Below are positions 49,133 to 58,705 of a DNA stretch of 64,000 nucleotides, in pieces. Position 1 is the first letter of the stretch, and the number at the start of each line of letters is the position of its first letter. Location of the stretch: NCBI GenBank assembly GCA_965227935.1, contig CBDDGS010000055.1, forward strand, positions 1,674,001-1,738,000, written 5' to 3'. A program made the translations under genes and the position numbers. Under the pieces are notes generated by a model, which saw only the letters and a list, made by a program, of their open reading frames with translations, had not been told where the DNA came from and searched no databases. Origin of the DNA: JAWPMT01 sp965227935 (GTDB lineage: Bacteria; Bacteroidota; Bacteroidia; Cytophagales; Cyclobacteriaceae).

Positions 49133-49681
49133 TTAGTTTTGATCTGTTTTTGATTCCCTGATACGCTTGTAAATCCTGACTGCCAGCATCAGCACAATTG
49201 CGAACGCAATAATACCCAATGTGCCCCAAAGCCAGCTGATCTGGTCCTTCTTCACGATGAGGAAGACCACCGCCACCAGGATGATCGTGGCGACTTCATT
49301 CCAAATTCTCAATTGCGTCGAAGAGAACTTTGTTACACCCTTTTGTAGTTGGAGGTAAATGGAATGGCAACCAAAGTGGTAGAGGTACAGTACTAGGACA
49401 AACAAGAGCTTGATGTGCATGAACGGCAACGAGAGCCAGGAAGGCTGGACAATCAATAAGCCAGCACCGAATATGAGTGTGATAACGGCCGAAGGCCACG
49501 TGATCACATACCATAGTAACCTGGTCATCTTGCTCAGTTGTGTATGAAGAATGCTCCGGTCTGGTTCCGGTTTTTCAAGTGCCTCCGTCTGATAGATGAA
49601 GAGTCGCACGATGTAAAACAGGCCGGCAAACCAGGTGACGATGAAGATGATGTGCAGTGCCTTGAGGCTTAAATAGTCCAT
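49133..49681 (-). CDS. hemJ: HemJ-type protoporphyrinogen oxidase / CopD family membrane protein
   Basis: A 182-residue membrane protein with about five helices. The start MDYLSLKALHIIFIVTWFAGLFYIVRLFIYQ has the conserved His of HemJ, LWYVITWPSAVITLIFGAGLL follows, and MHIKLLFVLVLYLYHFGC carries a second His/Lys pair. HemJ oxidises protoporphyrinogen IX in haem synthesis. It heads an operon with SCO and cytochrome c, suggesting coordinate haem and copper delivery to respiration. Confidence 0.92.
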   Translation of the reverse strand: MDYLSLKALHIIFIVTWFAGLFYIVRLFIYQTEALEKPEPDRSILHTQLSKMTRLLWYVITWPSAVITLIFGAGLLIVQPSWLSLPFMHIKLLFVLVLYLYHFGCHSIYLQLQKGVTKFSSTQLRIWNEVATIILVAVVFLIVKKDQISWLWGTLGIIAFAIVLMLAVRIYKRIRESKTDQN

Positions 49682-49734
49682 TCTTGGAAAGAAAACTGAT
49701 GGTAAACAAGTTGAGTTTCAAAAATTCAGCACAA

Positions 49735-49766
49735 TTGCCGTGGAGACAAGTTTTACATATCTTTAG
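49735..49766 (+). promoter_or_regulatory. promoter of the Crp/Fnr gene
   Basis: TTG (49735-49737), 20 bases, TATCTTTAG (49758-49766), close to the Bacteroidota consensus with an A in place of the final G. It lies about 26 bases before the ATG. Confidence 0.55.
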
Positions 49767-49791
49767 TTACTAAAATTTTCTGTTCACACAG

Positions 49792-50472
49792 ATGAATGAC
49801 AAGTCCAACATTTGGTATTTCGAGGATTCAGACCTCTTTGAACTGCTTTGCCCTACGAAAAGCCCTTCCCTGGAAGACAAACACAATCCCAACATATTTA
49901 AGAAAGACGAATACATCTATTTTCCCGAGGAGCCATCGGAGAATGTGTACATGGTCTCTCAGGGTCGAGTGAAGGTGGGCACCTTTACCGGCGACGGTAA
50001 GGAAATAGTGAAGGCGATTCTGTCGCGTGGCGAACTTTTTGGGGAGTTGTCATTGGCAGGGGAAGAGAAGCGGGAGGACTTCGCCGTGGCCATGGATGAC
50101 AACACGCGCATCTGTCCGATGACCGTAGACGATCTGCAGGACCTCATGAAAGACAACCAGGTGTTGAGTTTCAAAATACTAAAGATCATCGGCTTCCGGC
50201 TGCGGAAGATGGAACGCAAGATCGAGTCGCTGGTATTCAAAGATGCCCGCACGAGGATCGTTGATTTCCTGCGCGAGATGGCCCAGGAAAGAGGACAGAA
50301 GGTCGGCTTCGAAATGATGATCAAAAACCACTTCACCCACAAAGACATTGCGAGCCTCACCGGTACTTCGCGTCAAACGGTTACTACCGTCATGAACGAG
50401 CTGCGCGACGAGAACATCATCAACTTTGATAGAAGGCGCATTCTCATCAGGGACATGGATAAATTGGTTTAA
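49792..50472 (+). CDS. Crp/Fnr family transcriptional regulator
   Basis: A 226-residue regulator with a cyclic-nucleotide-like beta-roll (about 30-130: NVYMVSQGRVKVGTFTGDGKEIVKAILSRGELFGELSLAGE), a dimerisation helix (RLRKMERKIESLVF) and a C-terminal winged helix-turn-helix (THKDIASLTGTSRQTVTTVMNELRDENII). It has no N-terminal Cys cluster for an FNR-type iron-sulfur centre, and the roll lacks an obvious Arg-Ser phosphate pocket for cAMP, so the ligand is unknown. It may control the two barrel genes downstream or the hemJ-SCO operon upstream. Confidence 0.93.
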   Translation: MNDKSNIWYFEDSDLFELLCPTKSPSLEDKHNPNIFKKDEYIYFPEEPSENVYMVSQGRVKVGTFTGDGKEIVKAILSRGELFGELSLAGEEKREDFAVAMDDNTRICPMTVDDLQDLMKDNQVLSFKILKIIGFRLRKMERKIESLVFKDARTRIVDFLREMAQERGQKVGFEMMIKNHFTHKDIASLTGTSRQTVTTVMNELRDENIINFDRRRILIRDMDKLV

Positions 50473-50573
50473 GCCCGAATGTCAAGGAGCGGACTACTCG
50501 CGAGGCATCATTAGGTGTCTCAATGGAGTATAGGATTCCGAGACTATTCGATTTATTCATGACTTATTCCTTT

Positions 50574-51431
50574 ATGAAATCATTTTTGACGCTATTGGGC
50601 GTTTGCTCCACACTGGTGTTGGGCGCACAAAACCTGCAGGGTTACACCCCTTCCATTTTGTTTGACCGAGGGGCATGGGAGTTCAAGAGCTTTCAAAACC
50701 TCTATTTGCAGACCAAGGCCTTCAACGACGGCAAGAAAGTCGACACAGGCCGTGGTCGCGAATCGTACTTCACGTCGATCAATCAGTTCCTCTATGGCGT
50801 CAATGACCAGATCAACATAGGTGCCGATCTGTGGGTCAAAAATGTCAATCTTGAGAACGGTGAGTTCACCTCCCGTACAGCCATCACTGGCTTTGGGCCT
50901 AAGATCAAAATCGCACCTTTCAAGTCCGTTCGGCGACTTTCGATTCAGAGCACCGTGCTTTTCTCTTTGGCAGACGATCTCGAAGGCAGAGCACCCGATG
51001 CGGAGAAGCCTTTTCTGTTTCTGGAGTTTGATCGGACGGCGATGTGGCTGAATCAGTTCTTCTTCGATTTGCCGCTGGGGACAGACTTCCAGCTGTTCTT
51101 TCAGCAGGCCTTCTGGTATCACTTCGTCCGCGATTCGTTCAGGGAAAACAACTTCCTGCAAACACAGACAAGCGTTTTCTTCAACTACTTCCCCACGACG
51201 CGTTGGACCGCCTACGGCATGGCGGAGTACTTCCCTACTCACTACAATGATGTCGAGCAAAAGACGGAGGGCTTCTATTCCTACTTCGTGCAAGCAGGCC
51301 TTGGCCTGAAGTACCAATTGATTCCCAATAAGATCGAGCTGGAGGCCCTCTACACCAACTTTATCGATGGCAGTGAGGGATCTGGTGCGGGCCAGACCTT
51401 CAACCTTGGAGTGCGCATTGTCAATCAGTAA
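50574..51431 (+). CDS. outer-membrane barrel protein, likely partner of mini-Omp85
   Basis: A 285-residue barrel-type protein with signal peptide from ATG 50574 (MKSFLTLLGVCSTLVLGAQ). The 50523 start would put 17 non-signal residues before it, so it is rejected. The strands are long and aromatic (GAWEFKSFQNLYLQTKAF, FTSINQFLYGVNDQINIGADLWVKN, FFFDLPLGTDFQLFFQQAF), and the C-terminus is FNLGVRIVNQ. No family is recognised. It lies nine bases before the Omp85-like gene, so the two are co-transcribed. Confidence 0.75.
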   Translation: MKSFLTLLGVCSTLVLGAQNLQGYTPSILFDRGAWEFKSFQNLYLQTKAFNDGKKVDTGRGRESYFTSINQFLYGVNDQINIGADLWVKNVNLENGEFTSRTAITGFGPKIKIAPFKSVRRLSIQSTVLFSLADDLEGRAPDAEKPFLFLEFDRTAMWLNQFFFDLPLGTDFQLFFQQAFWYHFVRDSFRENNFLQTQTSVFFNYFPTTRWTAYGMAEYFPTHYNDVEQKTEGFYSYFVQAGLGLKYQLIPNKIELEALYTNFIDGSEGSGAGQTFNLGVRIVNQ

Positions 51432-51440
51432 CTTGCGTCG

Positions 51441-52700
51441 GTGCCACATGCGAGGATAGTTTGTACGGTTCTTTTGGTCGGTTGCTGCTCCTGCTATCTC
51501 ATGGCGCAGCAGCAGGTGGCCCGTATCCAATTTGAGGGGCTGCAAAAAACGAAGACGACCTACCTCGCACAGTTCGTAGAGACGGCCATAGGTGAAAATA
51601 TCGACTCTGTCAAACTGGAGATGGACCGCCAGCGGCTTACGAATCTGGAGGTGTTGGCCAACGCCACGGTCACGGTCGATGGTACCGAGGAAGGCGCCAT
51701 TGTGACTTTCAAGTGCCAGGAGGTGAGTACGCTCTTGCCTCTTTTCAACTTCGGAGGAGTGGAAGACAACCTGTGGTTCCTACTCGGGATGTCCGAAGCC
51801 AACCTATTCGGCAAGGGCCACAAGTTCACCGCCTTCTACCAATACTACGATCGGAGCTCGGTGTTCACTTCGCTGAGGCTCGATCGCATCAGACAAAGCA
51901 ACTGGGGTTTGCTCCTCAACTTCGTGAAGTGGGGAACGGAGGAACCGCTCTTCTTTGATGACGGGACGGCCTTCTACGACTACGACAACTTCACCTACGG
52001 AGCAGGGGCGCTTTATTATTTTAATTTCCTCAGCACCTTGGAGATGAGCACGGCCTACTTCACCGAGGAGTACAACCGGGTGGATGACGCCCCGATCGAA
52101 GGAGCACCGGACCGGGAGATGACGCACAAGCAACTCTTCAAGGTGATACACTACCTACAAAAGGTCAACTACCACTACTTCTACCTGGACGGCGTCAGCA
52201 ATACCCTCAATGCCGAGACGGTGGTCTCCTACGATGGTGATCCCCTCTTCGGTATTGTCTTCGACGACTTCCGGTGGTTTCGACGGCTGGGCATGAGGGG
52301 CAACCTGGCCAACCGCTGGCGTTTTGGGATTGCTTCAAATCACGATACGCCTTTCGCGCCGTTCGTTCTCGATAGTTACGTGAACATCCGGGGTGTGGGC
52401 AACCGCGTGGACCGTGGCTCTGCCATGTTTATCATGAACAATGAGTACCGCCATGCCGTGGTTGATTGGAACAAAGTTGCTGCGCAGGTGGTAGCATTCT
52501 CAGACTTTGGTACATGGCGTTCGCCTGGGGGCACGCTGGCGGAAATGGTGGATCCTGACAGCTTCGAGTGGTTCGCCGGTGGTGGCATCCGCTTGATACA
52601 CAAAGAGATCTTCAACGCCATCCTCCGTATCGATTATGGTATTGATGTCTTCTACCCTCGCCGCAATGGATTTGTGATTGGGGTGGGGCAGTATTTTTAG
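51441..52700 (+). CDS. minimal Omp85 (BamA/TamA-like) outer-membrane protein with one POTRA-like domain
   Basis: A 419-residue barrel protein starting at GTG 51441 (VPHARIVCTVLLVGCCSCY leader, cleavage near MAQQQ). A single POTRA-like domain (about 25-90: VARIQFEGLQKTKTTYLAQFVETAIGE, LTNLEVLANATVTVDG) leads to a 16-strand-type barrel (from GGVEDNLWFLLGMSEANLFGKGHKFTAFYQYYD). Strand LDSYVNIRGVGNRVDRG holds the Omp85 VRGY-like lid motif as IRGVG, and the last strand is GFVIGVGQYF. BamA has five POTRAs, so this is a reduced, specialised member. Likely acts on or with the barrel encoded just upstream. Confidence 0.82.
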   Translation: MPHARIVCTVLLVGCCSCYLMAQQQVARIQFEGLQKTKTTYLAQFVETAIGENIDSVKLEMDRQRLTNLEVLANATVTVDGTEEGAIVTFKCQEVSTLLPLFNFGGVEDNLWFLLGMSEANLFGKGHKFTAFYQYYDRSSVFTSLRLDRIRQSNWGLLLNFVKWGTEEPLFFDDGTAFYDYDNFTYGAGALYYFNFLSTLEMSTAYFTEEYNRVDDAPIEGAPDREMTHKQLFKVIHYLQKVNYHYFYLDGVSNTLNAETVVSYDGDPLFGIVFDDFRWFRRLGMRGNLANRWRFGIASNHDTPFAPFVLDSYVNIRGVGNRVDRGSAMFIMNNEYRHAVVDWNKVAAQVVAFSDFGTWRSPGGTLAEMVDPDSFEWFAGGGIRLIHKEIFNAILRIDYGIDVFYPRRNGFVIGVGQYF

Positions 52701-52721
52701 GGGAGGCAATACATCGGATAA

Positions 52722-52750
52722 GGTGGCACTATTAGGGGAATAGTGCCACC
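52722..52750 (+). terminator. hairpin terminator after the mini-Omp85 gene
   Basis: A perfect 12-bp stem: GGTGGCACTATT (52722-52733) with AATAGTGCCACC (52739-52750), 5-base loop. No strong T tract follows. It separates the barrel pair from the methyltransferase pseudogene 12 bases further on. Confidence 0.7.
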
Positions 52751-52762
52751 ACAATTTATCTA

Positions 52763-53515
52763 ATGCAAGATCAGTCTATCTACAACCCGGCATACGTTGC
52801 CAGCCTCTTCGATTCCATGTCATCCACATATGGGTTGACCAACTATATCTCCTCTTTCGGATTCACGGAGAGATGGCGCAAGTCCTGTGTGGCAAGAATT
52901 TCACCATCCCGTCAAGACGCCCTGTTGGTCTATGATCTAATGAGTGGTATGGGAGAGTTGTGGCCTTCGATTAAGAATACAGGTTGGAATGTCAAGGAGA
53001 TTAATGCTGTGGACATTTCTCCGAAAATGAACCACATCGCTCAAAACAATTGAGTTCGTGCCAACTATAAAATCAATATACTGCAACGGGATGTTCTTGA
53101 CAATGATATCCAATCCAGTTCGGCAGACTGCATAGTATCATCCTTCGGACTCAAGACTTTCAGCAAGGATCAACTGAGAGTTCTGGCTCGTGAGACTTAC
53201 CGCATCCTTAAATCCGGCGGGCACTTTTCGTTCGTGGAGATCTCGATGCCTCGTAACGTACTTCTGAAGCTACCATATGCCTTCTATTTGAAGGTCATCA
53301 TTCCCATTGTCGGGCGCCTCTTTCAAGGCAACTCACGAGACTACAAAATGCTGGGCGTCTATACGAGCGCCTTTGGCGATAGCCAGGATTTTAGTGCTAT
53401 GCTCCAGGAAGCAGGACTTGAAAGCAACTACGAAAAGTTATTCTTTGGGTGCGCTACACTTTGCTGGGGGACGAAGCCCTACACCCCATCCCCATCCTCC
53501 GGATCATCTTCATAG
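52763..53515 (+). pseudogene. class I SAM-dependent methyltransferase, broken by an in-frame TGA
   Basis: A 251-codon reading frame of a UbiE/COQ5-like methyltransferase interrupted once by TGA at 53051-53053. Before it is a typical start (LFDSMSSTYGLTNYISSFGFTERWRK), SAM-binding LVYDLMSGMGELW and NAVDISPKMNHIAQ; after it, in the same frame, come ILQRDVLDND, CIVSSFGLKTFSKDQLRVLARETYRILKSGGHFSFVEISMP and a C-terminal part that completes the domain. There is no frameshift; the frame is otherwise open. So one nonsense change explains the break. It may be a very young pseudogene, a sequencing error, or TGA readthrough. Its end overlaps the convergent TIGR04282 gene by 37 bases. Confidence 0.85.
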
Positions 53516-54120
53516 ATGACCTCATAACCGGCACGCTTTAGGTCCTCCATCGTATCGACGTCGTGGAGTTGCTCAAGCAGCTTGTAGGTCATGCCAAATT
53601 TTTCGACCTCGTCGATCGCTTCGTTGAGCACGTGTTCGTGGCTGTAGTTCTTCTCTTCGAAGAGCGCGGGGAAGATATTGTTGAGGCCCAGTAGGTAGTA
53701 CCCGCCATCGGCGGCAGGGCCGAAGACGACATCGTGCTTGTTGAGCTCGACGAAAGCCTGATCGATGTGCTTCTTTTCGATCTCCAAGCTGTCACTGCCG
53801 ATGATCACCACCTTGTGATAGCCCTTCTCAAAGGCCGCCGTAAAGGCGTGGAGCATCTTCTCTCCAAGCCCCGGCCCTTCCTGCACGTGCTTCTCGTATT
53901 TGTCATTGTCCCAATCGTCGTACAGTTCCACGTATTCGGAGTAGTACACTCCCTTGTCGGTCTCCACCTTATTGGCGACTTCGGCCGTATAGTCGAGGAG
54001 CTCCTTGTACACGTCCATCGCCGCATCCATGCCGATGTCTTCGGCCAGTCGCGTCTTCACCGTCCCCGGGATCAGGTTTTTGACGAAGACCATGAGGTAA
54101 TTGCTAGCTGTTCCTTCCAT
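53479..54120 (-). CDS. TIGR04282 family glycosyltransferase
   Basis: A 213-residue GT-A-like transferase of the TIGR04282 family, which NCBI pages name arsenosugar biosynthesis glycosyltransferase. Marks are LMVFVKNLIPGTVKTRLAEDIG at the start, GPGLGEKMLHAFTAAF, VVIIGSDSLEI near residue 110, and FGPAADGGYYLLGL near 140 and LHDVDTMEDL near the end. It is the last gene of the five-gene glycosyl operon, and a rhodanese gene lies next to it. Whether the substrate here is arsenic-linked is unknown; no ArsS/ArsM is seen in the window. Confidence 0.9.
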   Translation of the reverse strand: MEGTASNYLMVFVKNLIPGTVKTRLAEDIGMDAAMDVYKELLDYTAEVANKVETDKGVYYSEYVELYDDWDNDKYEKHVQEGPGLGEKMLHAFTAAFEKGYHKVVIIGSDSLEIEKKHIDQAFVELNKHDVVFGPAADGGYYLLGLNNIFPALFEEKNYSHEHVLNEAIDEVEKFGMTYKLLEQLHDVDTMEDLKRAGYEVIYEDDPEDGDGV

Positions 54121-54148
54121 CTCTATATTCTTATTCGCTCAATTACAG

Positions 54149-54637
54149 TTAATATACTTTCACGCCATTCTCCAGCCACCGGGACCAGAGACGGTCGTAG
54201 GTATGAACACTGTCGGTCGGTACGCCCGACATGTTCACCACTTCATTGTCTTTATTCTTCCAATCGAAAATGCCGCCGTGTAAGTTCCGCACATTCGTGA
54301 AACCCAGTTGCTGCAGCTTCTCGCCAATTCGCTCACTTCGATACCCGACGGAGCAGTACACGACGATCGTGGTGTCCTTGGGAATGTCCGCCACATCCTG
54401 TGGCTGGAACGCCTCGTAGTCAATGAACCTTGCGCCATCGATATGGCTGACTTCGAATTCCTCCATTGACCTCGTGTCCAGGTACAGTACGTTCTGTTCC
54501 TCAGTCACCTCGTCTTGCTTCACAATGGGTACGGTGCCCTCATACAGTTTGTTCACGTACTTGTCAAACTTATCCTGCCCACAGCAGGTGGTCGACAGAC
54601 TGATCCAACAAAGCATTATCAGGCTAAGACGTGGCAC
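54149..54637 (-). CDS. exported rhodanese-like protein
   Basis: A 162-residue protein starting at GTG 54637 (leader MPRLSLIMLCWISLSTTCCG; Cys-Cys near residue 18-20 suggests lipidation). The rhodanese domain has YLDTRSMEEFEVSHIDGARFIDY, then the catalytic loop VVYCSVGYRSE with Cys95. Rhodaneses transfer sulfane sulfur or act as redox proteins. An ATG at 54616 would remove most of the leader, so is less likely. The GTG overlaps the stop of the GT-C gene by 14 bases, so it is coupled to it. An exported enzyme is notable in this operon. Confidence 0.85.
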   Translation of the reverse strand: MPRLSLIMLCWISLSTTCCGQDKFDKYVNKLYEGTVPIVKQDEVTEEQNVLYLDTRSMEEFEVSHIDGARFIDYEAFQPQDVADIPKDTTIVVYCSVGYRSERIGEKLQQLGFTNVRNLHGGIFDWKNKDNEVVNMSGVPTDSVHTYDRLWSRWLENGVKVY

Positions 54638-55966
54638 GCTTTCGTTTGTTTACCACCTCAAAAATAAGGAATCCGATGACCACCAGGTACTCCAGCCAGA
54701 TCCACGTCATAGAGAGGTCATAGCCCTGCTTTTGGTAGCCGAGGTAGGTAATGAATATCGTGGCCGTCCACACCACTGGGAAGTAGTACCCAGCCGCAAT
54801 GCCAAAAGGGACCAGCGTGATGATGTACCAGGGATGTACCGTCGTGGTGAGGGCCAGGTAGATGCAGAGCGTGAAGAGGAGCGTGGTCATAATGTCCTTT
54901 CGCTTCCACCCTGAGTACATGGTCCATCCGACGATAAGCACAAAAGTCGCAATGGCCATCCATGGCCCTATGGTCTGTATCATATTGTAGCCTCTGAAGG
55001 CGTAACCCACTTCACGGAGGAGGAAGTAAATACTGGCATTGAACTCGAAGGTCCGAAAATACAGGCCGATGCTCGCTGTAATGCCTGAATACAGTGCTTC
55101 ACCAAACAGCGGGAGGAACGTAATTCCTGCTCCGACCACGGCAATTAAGCACACCAAAAAGCCTTTACGAATACCCACCCGAAACAACAGCGCTGGCAGG
55201 AAGATCAGCGGCAGCAACTTGGTGGCGGCAGCCCCTGCGAAGCTCAATCCCTGGGAGAGAATATTACGGCGATAAAAAGCGCGCATGCCCAGCATCAGAA
55301 AGAAGACGACAAACCCTTCGAAGTGCAGGTTGCCGGTGAACTCCAGAATCACCAGGGGATTGAGGAAGTACCAGTAGGCCAGTTTCTCGTTGATGACGCG
55401 GCCTTTCTCATCAGCACGCATCGCCAATACACGACGAAGCAATAACACGGAGGCAATGTCCGCCATTATCAGCAGCAGCCTCATCACGTTGACAGATGCC
55501 AGGGGCCGTTCGAAACCGCCGACCAACGTGCTGATCCAAAAGATCACTTGGTTCAGTGGCGGGTACACGGTATAGTACCCCGGCGAATTGAGTTTTTCGA
55601 AGAAGGGTTGTGTCAAGCCCTCCACCCCCTGGGCCATGGCCTCTGAGGGCAGGATTCCATAGGGGTTGCCCAGGTGTGTCAGGACGATCCCATCCCATAT
55701 GAATCGATAGAAGTCATCGGACAACTTGGGAAGCGTGAAGAGGAGGCCCAACCTGGTCGCCACCCCCAGGATCATCAGCGTCCGCTCAGGCAGGTCGCAA
55801 AACTTCATGATCCAGAAGTACGAGAAGAACGCCACGCCATAAGTCAACAGCAGCCAGTCCGACTCGTGACGCTCCACTACATTGCCCAGAAACGTGATAC
55901 TGGCAAGAAAAATGAAAAAGAATGTGTAAGCGGCCTGTTTCGTTTGGTAGACGCTCAGTCCTCCTG

Positions 55967-55970
<4 letters not shown>
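54624..55970 (-). CDS. GT-C fold mannosyltransferase-like membrane protein
   Basis: A 448-residue protein with about 12 hydrophobic helices. The first large loop carries SDDFYRFIWDGIVLTHLGNPY, the DD/D-containing catalytic loop of polyprenyl-phosphate-dependent GT-C enzymes (GT87/PIG-M-like), followed by YPPLNQVIFW and TGNLHFEGFVVFFLML. It would transfer a sugar from a lipid-phosphate donor on the periplasmic side. The adjacent DPM1-like GT2 could make that donor. ATGA overlap with the preceding GT2 gene. Confidence 0.85.
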
Positions 55971-57430
<1,460 letters not shown>

Positions 57431-57432
57431 TG

Positions 57433-58140
57433 TCACAAATATTTAAATATTGTCGCAATTATCTTGTAACCAGCCATGACAGTACCCTTCAAAGTACCAG
57501 ATACCTTGGATTTTCCGATACGTACTCGGTAGTCGACGGGTATCTCCGCAGTGTTCATTTTCAGCTTCGCAGCTTTCAGCTGCATTTCTACTGTCCAACC
57601 GTACGTCTTATCCTGCATGTCGATTTTCAACAGGCTTTCGTATTTGATCGCCCTGAATGGCCCGAGGTCTGTGTAACTAGTTCCGTACAGCCATTTCATC
57701 AGGGTGGTTGCCAGCCAGTTGCCAAACACTTGTTGCGGGGTCATAGACCCTCGCTCTTTCTTACCCAGCACCCTCGACCCGATAACCATATCAACATCGT
57801 CCTTCACGATTGGTTCTATGACTTTGGCCATTTGTTCCGGGTAGTCGGAGTGATCCCCATCGATAAATACTACAATGTCGGGCTTGCTACCACTCCCGGC
57901 GATATGTGAGATGCCCTTTAGGCACGCATTGCCATATCCTCTGCGCTCCTCCTTTAGGGCGGTAGCACCCTTGCTTCTCGCAATCTCAAACGTGTCATCG
58001 GTGCTGCCATTGTCCACGACGATCACCTCGGAGACAAGGCCCGCAGGAATCTCGTCCACGACGAGGCCGACAGCGTTTTGTTCGTTAAATGCAGGAATGA
58101 TGACCCGAACGTCGGGATGTCTAGCTTGCGTTGTTGCCAT
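57433..58140 (-). CDS. DPM1-like GT2 glycosyltransferase
   Basis: A 235-residue, soluble GT2 of the dolichyl/polyprenyl-phosphate mannosyltransferase type: VRVIIPAFNEQNAVGLVVDEIP, VIVVDNGSTDDTF, FIDGDHSDYPEQM (DxD), GSRVLGKKERGSM, then FRAIKYESLLKIDM and VPVDYRVRIGKSKVSGTLKG near the C-terminus. No C-terminal helix anchor beyond a short hydrophobic end. It is first in a five-gene operon and could build the polyprenyl-sugar used by the GT-C enzyme. Confidence 0.92.
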   Translation of the reverse strand: MATTQARHPDVRVIIPAFNEQNAVGLVVDEIPAGLVSEVIVVDNGSTDDTFEIARSKGATALKEERRGYGNACLKGISHIAGSGSKPDIVVFIDGDHSDYPEQMAKVIEPIVKDDVDMVIGSRVLGKKERGSMTPQQVFGNWLATTLMKWLYGTSYTDLGPFRAIKYESLLKIDMQDKTYGWTVEMQLKAAKLKMNTAEIPVDYRVRIGKSKVSGTLKGTVMAGYKIIATIFKYL

Positions 58141-58148
58141 TCAAAATG

Positions 58149-58156
58149 CAAAACTA
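58149..58156 (-). promoter_or_regulatory. -7 box of the glycosylation operon
   Basis: On the minus strand TAGTTTTG, a perfect TAnnTTTG, ends eight bases before the first GT2 ATG. A transcript would start almost at the ATG, so a leaderless or near-leaderless mRNA is likely if this is real. The -33 element is unclear. Confidence 0.4.
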
Positions 58157-58323
58157 GTACGTTCGCCCATCAGCACGAGGTCTATTCTGCGACACTTGAC
58201 AGATTGCCCGTTTTCACTGCTAAACCCGTAGGATGATAACCTGGACAGGCAGGACTTGTATGCGCCAAGTCTGGCTCGGTCCGCTTCTACCTGTAAATGG
58301 GGTGCGAAATGACCTCGTTCTAT

Positions 58324-58331
58324 TACATTTG
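58324..58331 (+). promoter_or_regulatory. -7 box close to the zinc-ribbon gene start
   Basis: TACATTTG, a perfect TAnnTTTG, ends five bases before the GTG at 58337, giving a very short or absent leader. No clear -33 element. Confidence 0.35.
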
Positions 58332-58336
58332 GTAGC

Positions 58337-58705
58337 GTGAAAGAGGTAGAACTCGCCGAGTACATCGTCCAACATTTTGAGGAAGCCCTAACCGATCAGG
58401 AGCGCAGCGCGCTGCTCCATCACCGCACACTCTCCAAGATTGGTGAACCCGGGGTGGACATCAGTGAAGACAAATGGCACGAGCGGCAGAAGCACTACCT
58501 GGCCAACGGTCTCCTCTCCAGTGACCCACAGGTCCTGTCACTCCTCGAGAGTGGCTACGACCAATTCCTCGTCAACCTCAAACGACGGGTGCTCAAAGAG
58601 TCCCCCGATATGATCTACTTCCGTCTGTGTCCGCAGTGCGAAAAGCCCGCGCGTTCCCCGCATGCGACACAGTGTGCCTACTGTGGATATGTGTGGGAAG
58701 CGTGA
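58337..58705 (+). CDS. small helical protein with a C-terminal zinc ribbon
   Basis: A 122-residue protein starting at GTG 58337. Residues 1-90 are helical and charged (LAEYIVQHFEEALTDQERSALLHHRTL, LSSDPQVLSLLESGYDQFLVNLKRRVL), and the C-terminus has a four-Cys zinc ribbon: Cys98-x2-Cys101 ... Cys113-x2-Cys116 (CPQCEKPARSPHATQCAYC). No family is recognised. It is cytoplasmic. Its last 17 bases overlap the ion-channel gene from ATG 58689, so the two are coupled; a role in regulating or assembling the channel is speculative. Confidence 0.75.
   Translation: MKEVELAEYIVQHFEEALTDQERSALLHHRTLSKIGEPGVDISEDKWHERQKHYLANGLLSSDPQVLSLLESGYDQFLVNLKRRVLKESPDMIYFRLCPQCEKPARSPHATQCAYCGYVWEA

Noticed and set aside
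50592..51545. A 317-codon minus-strand reading frame opposite the outer-membrane barrel gene
   Set aside because: The plus-strand frame has a signal peptide and barrel strands; the antisense protein is charged and featureless, so it is a shadow frame.
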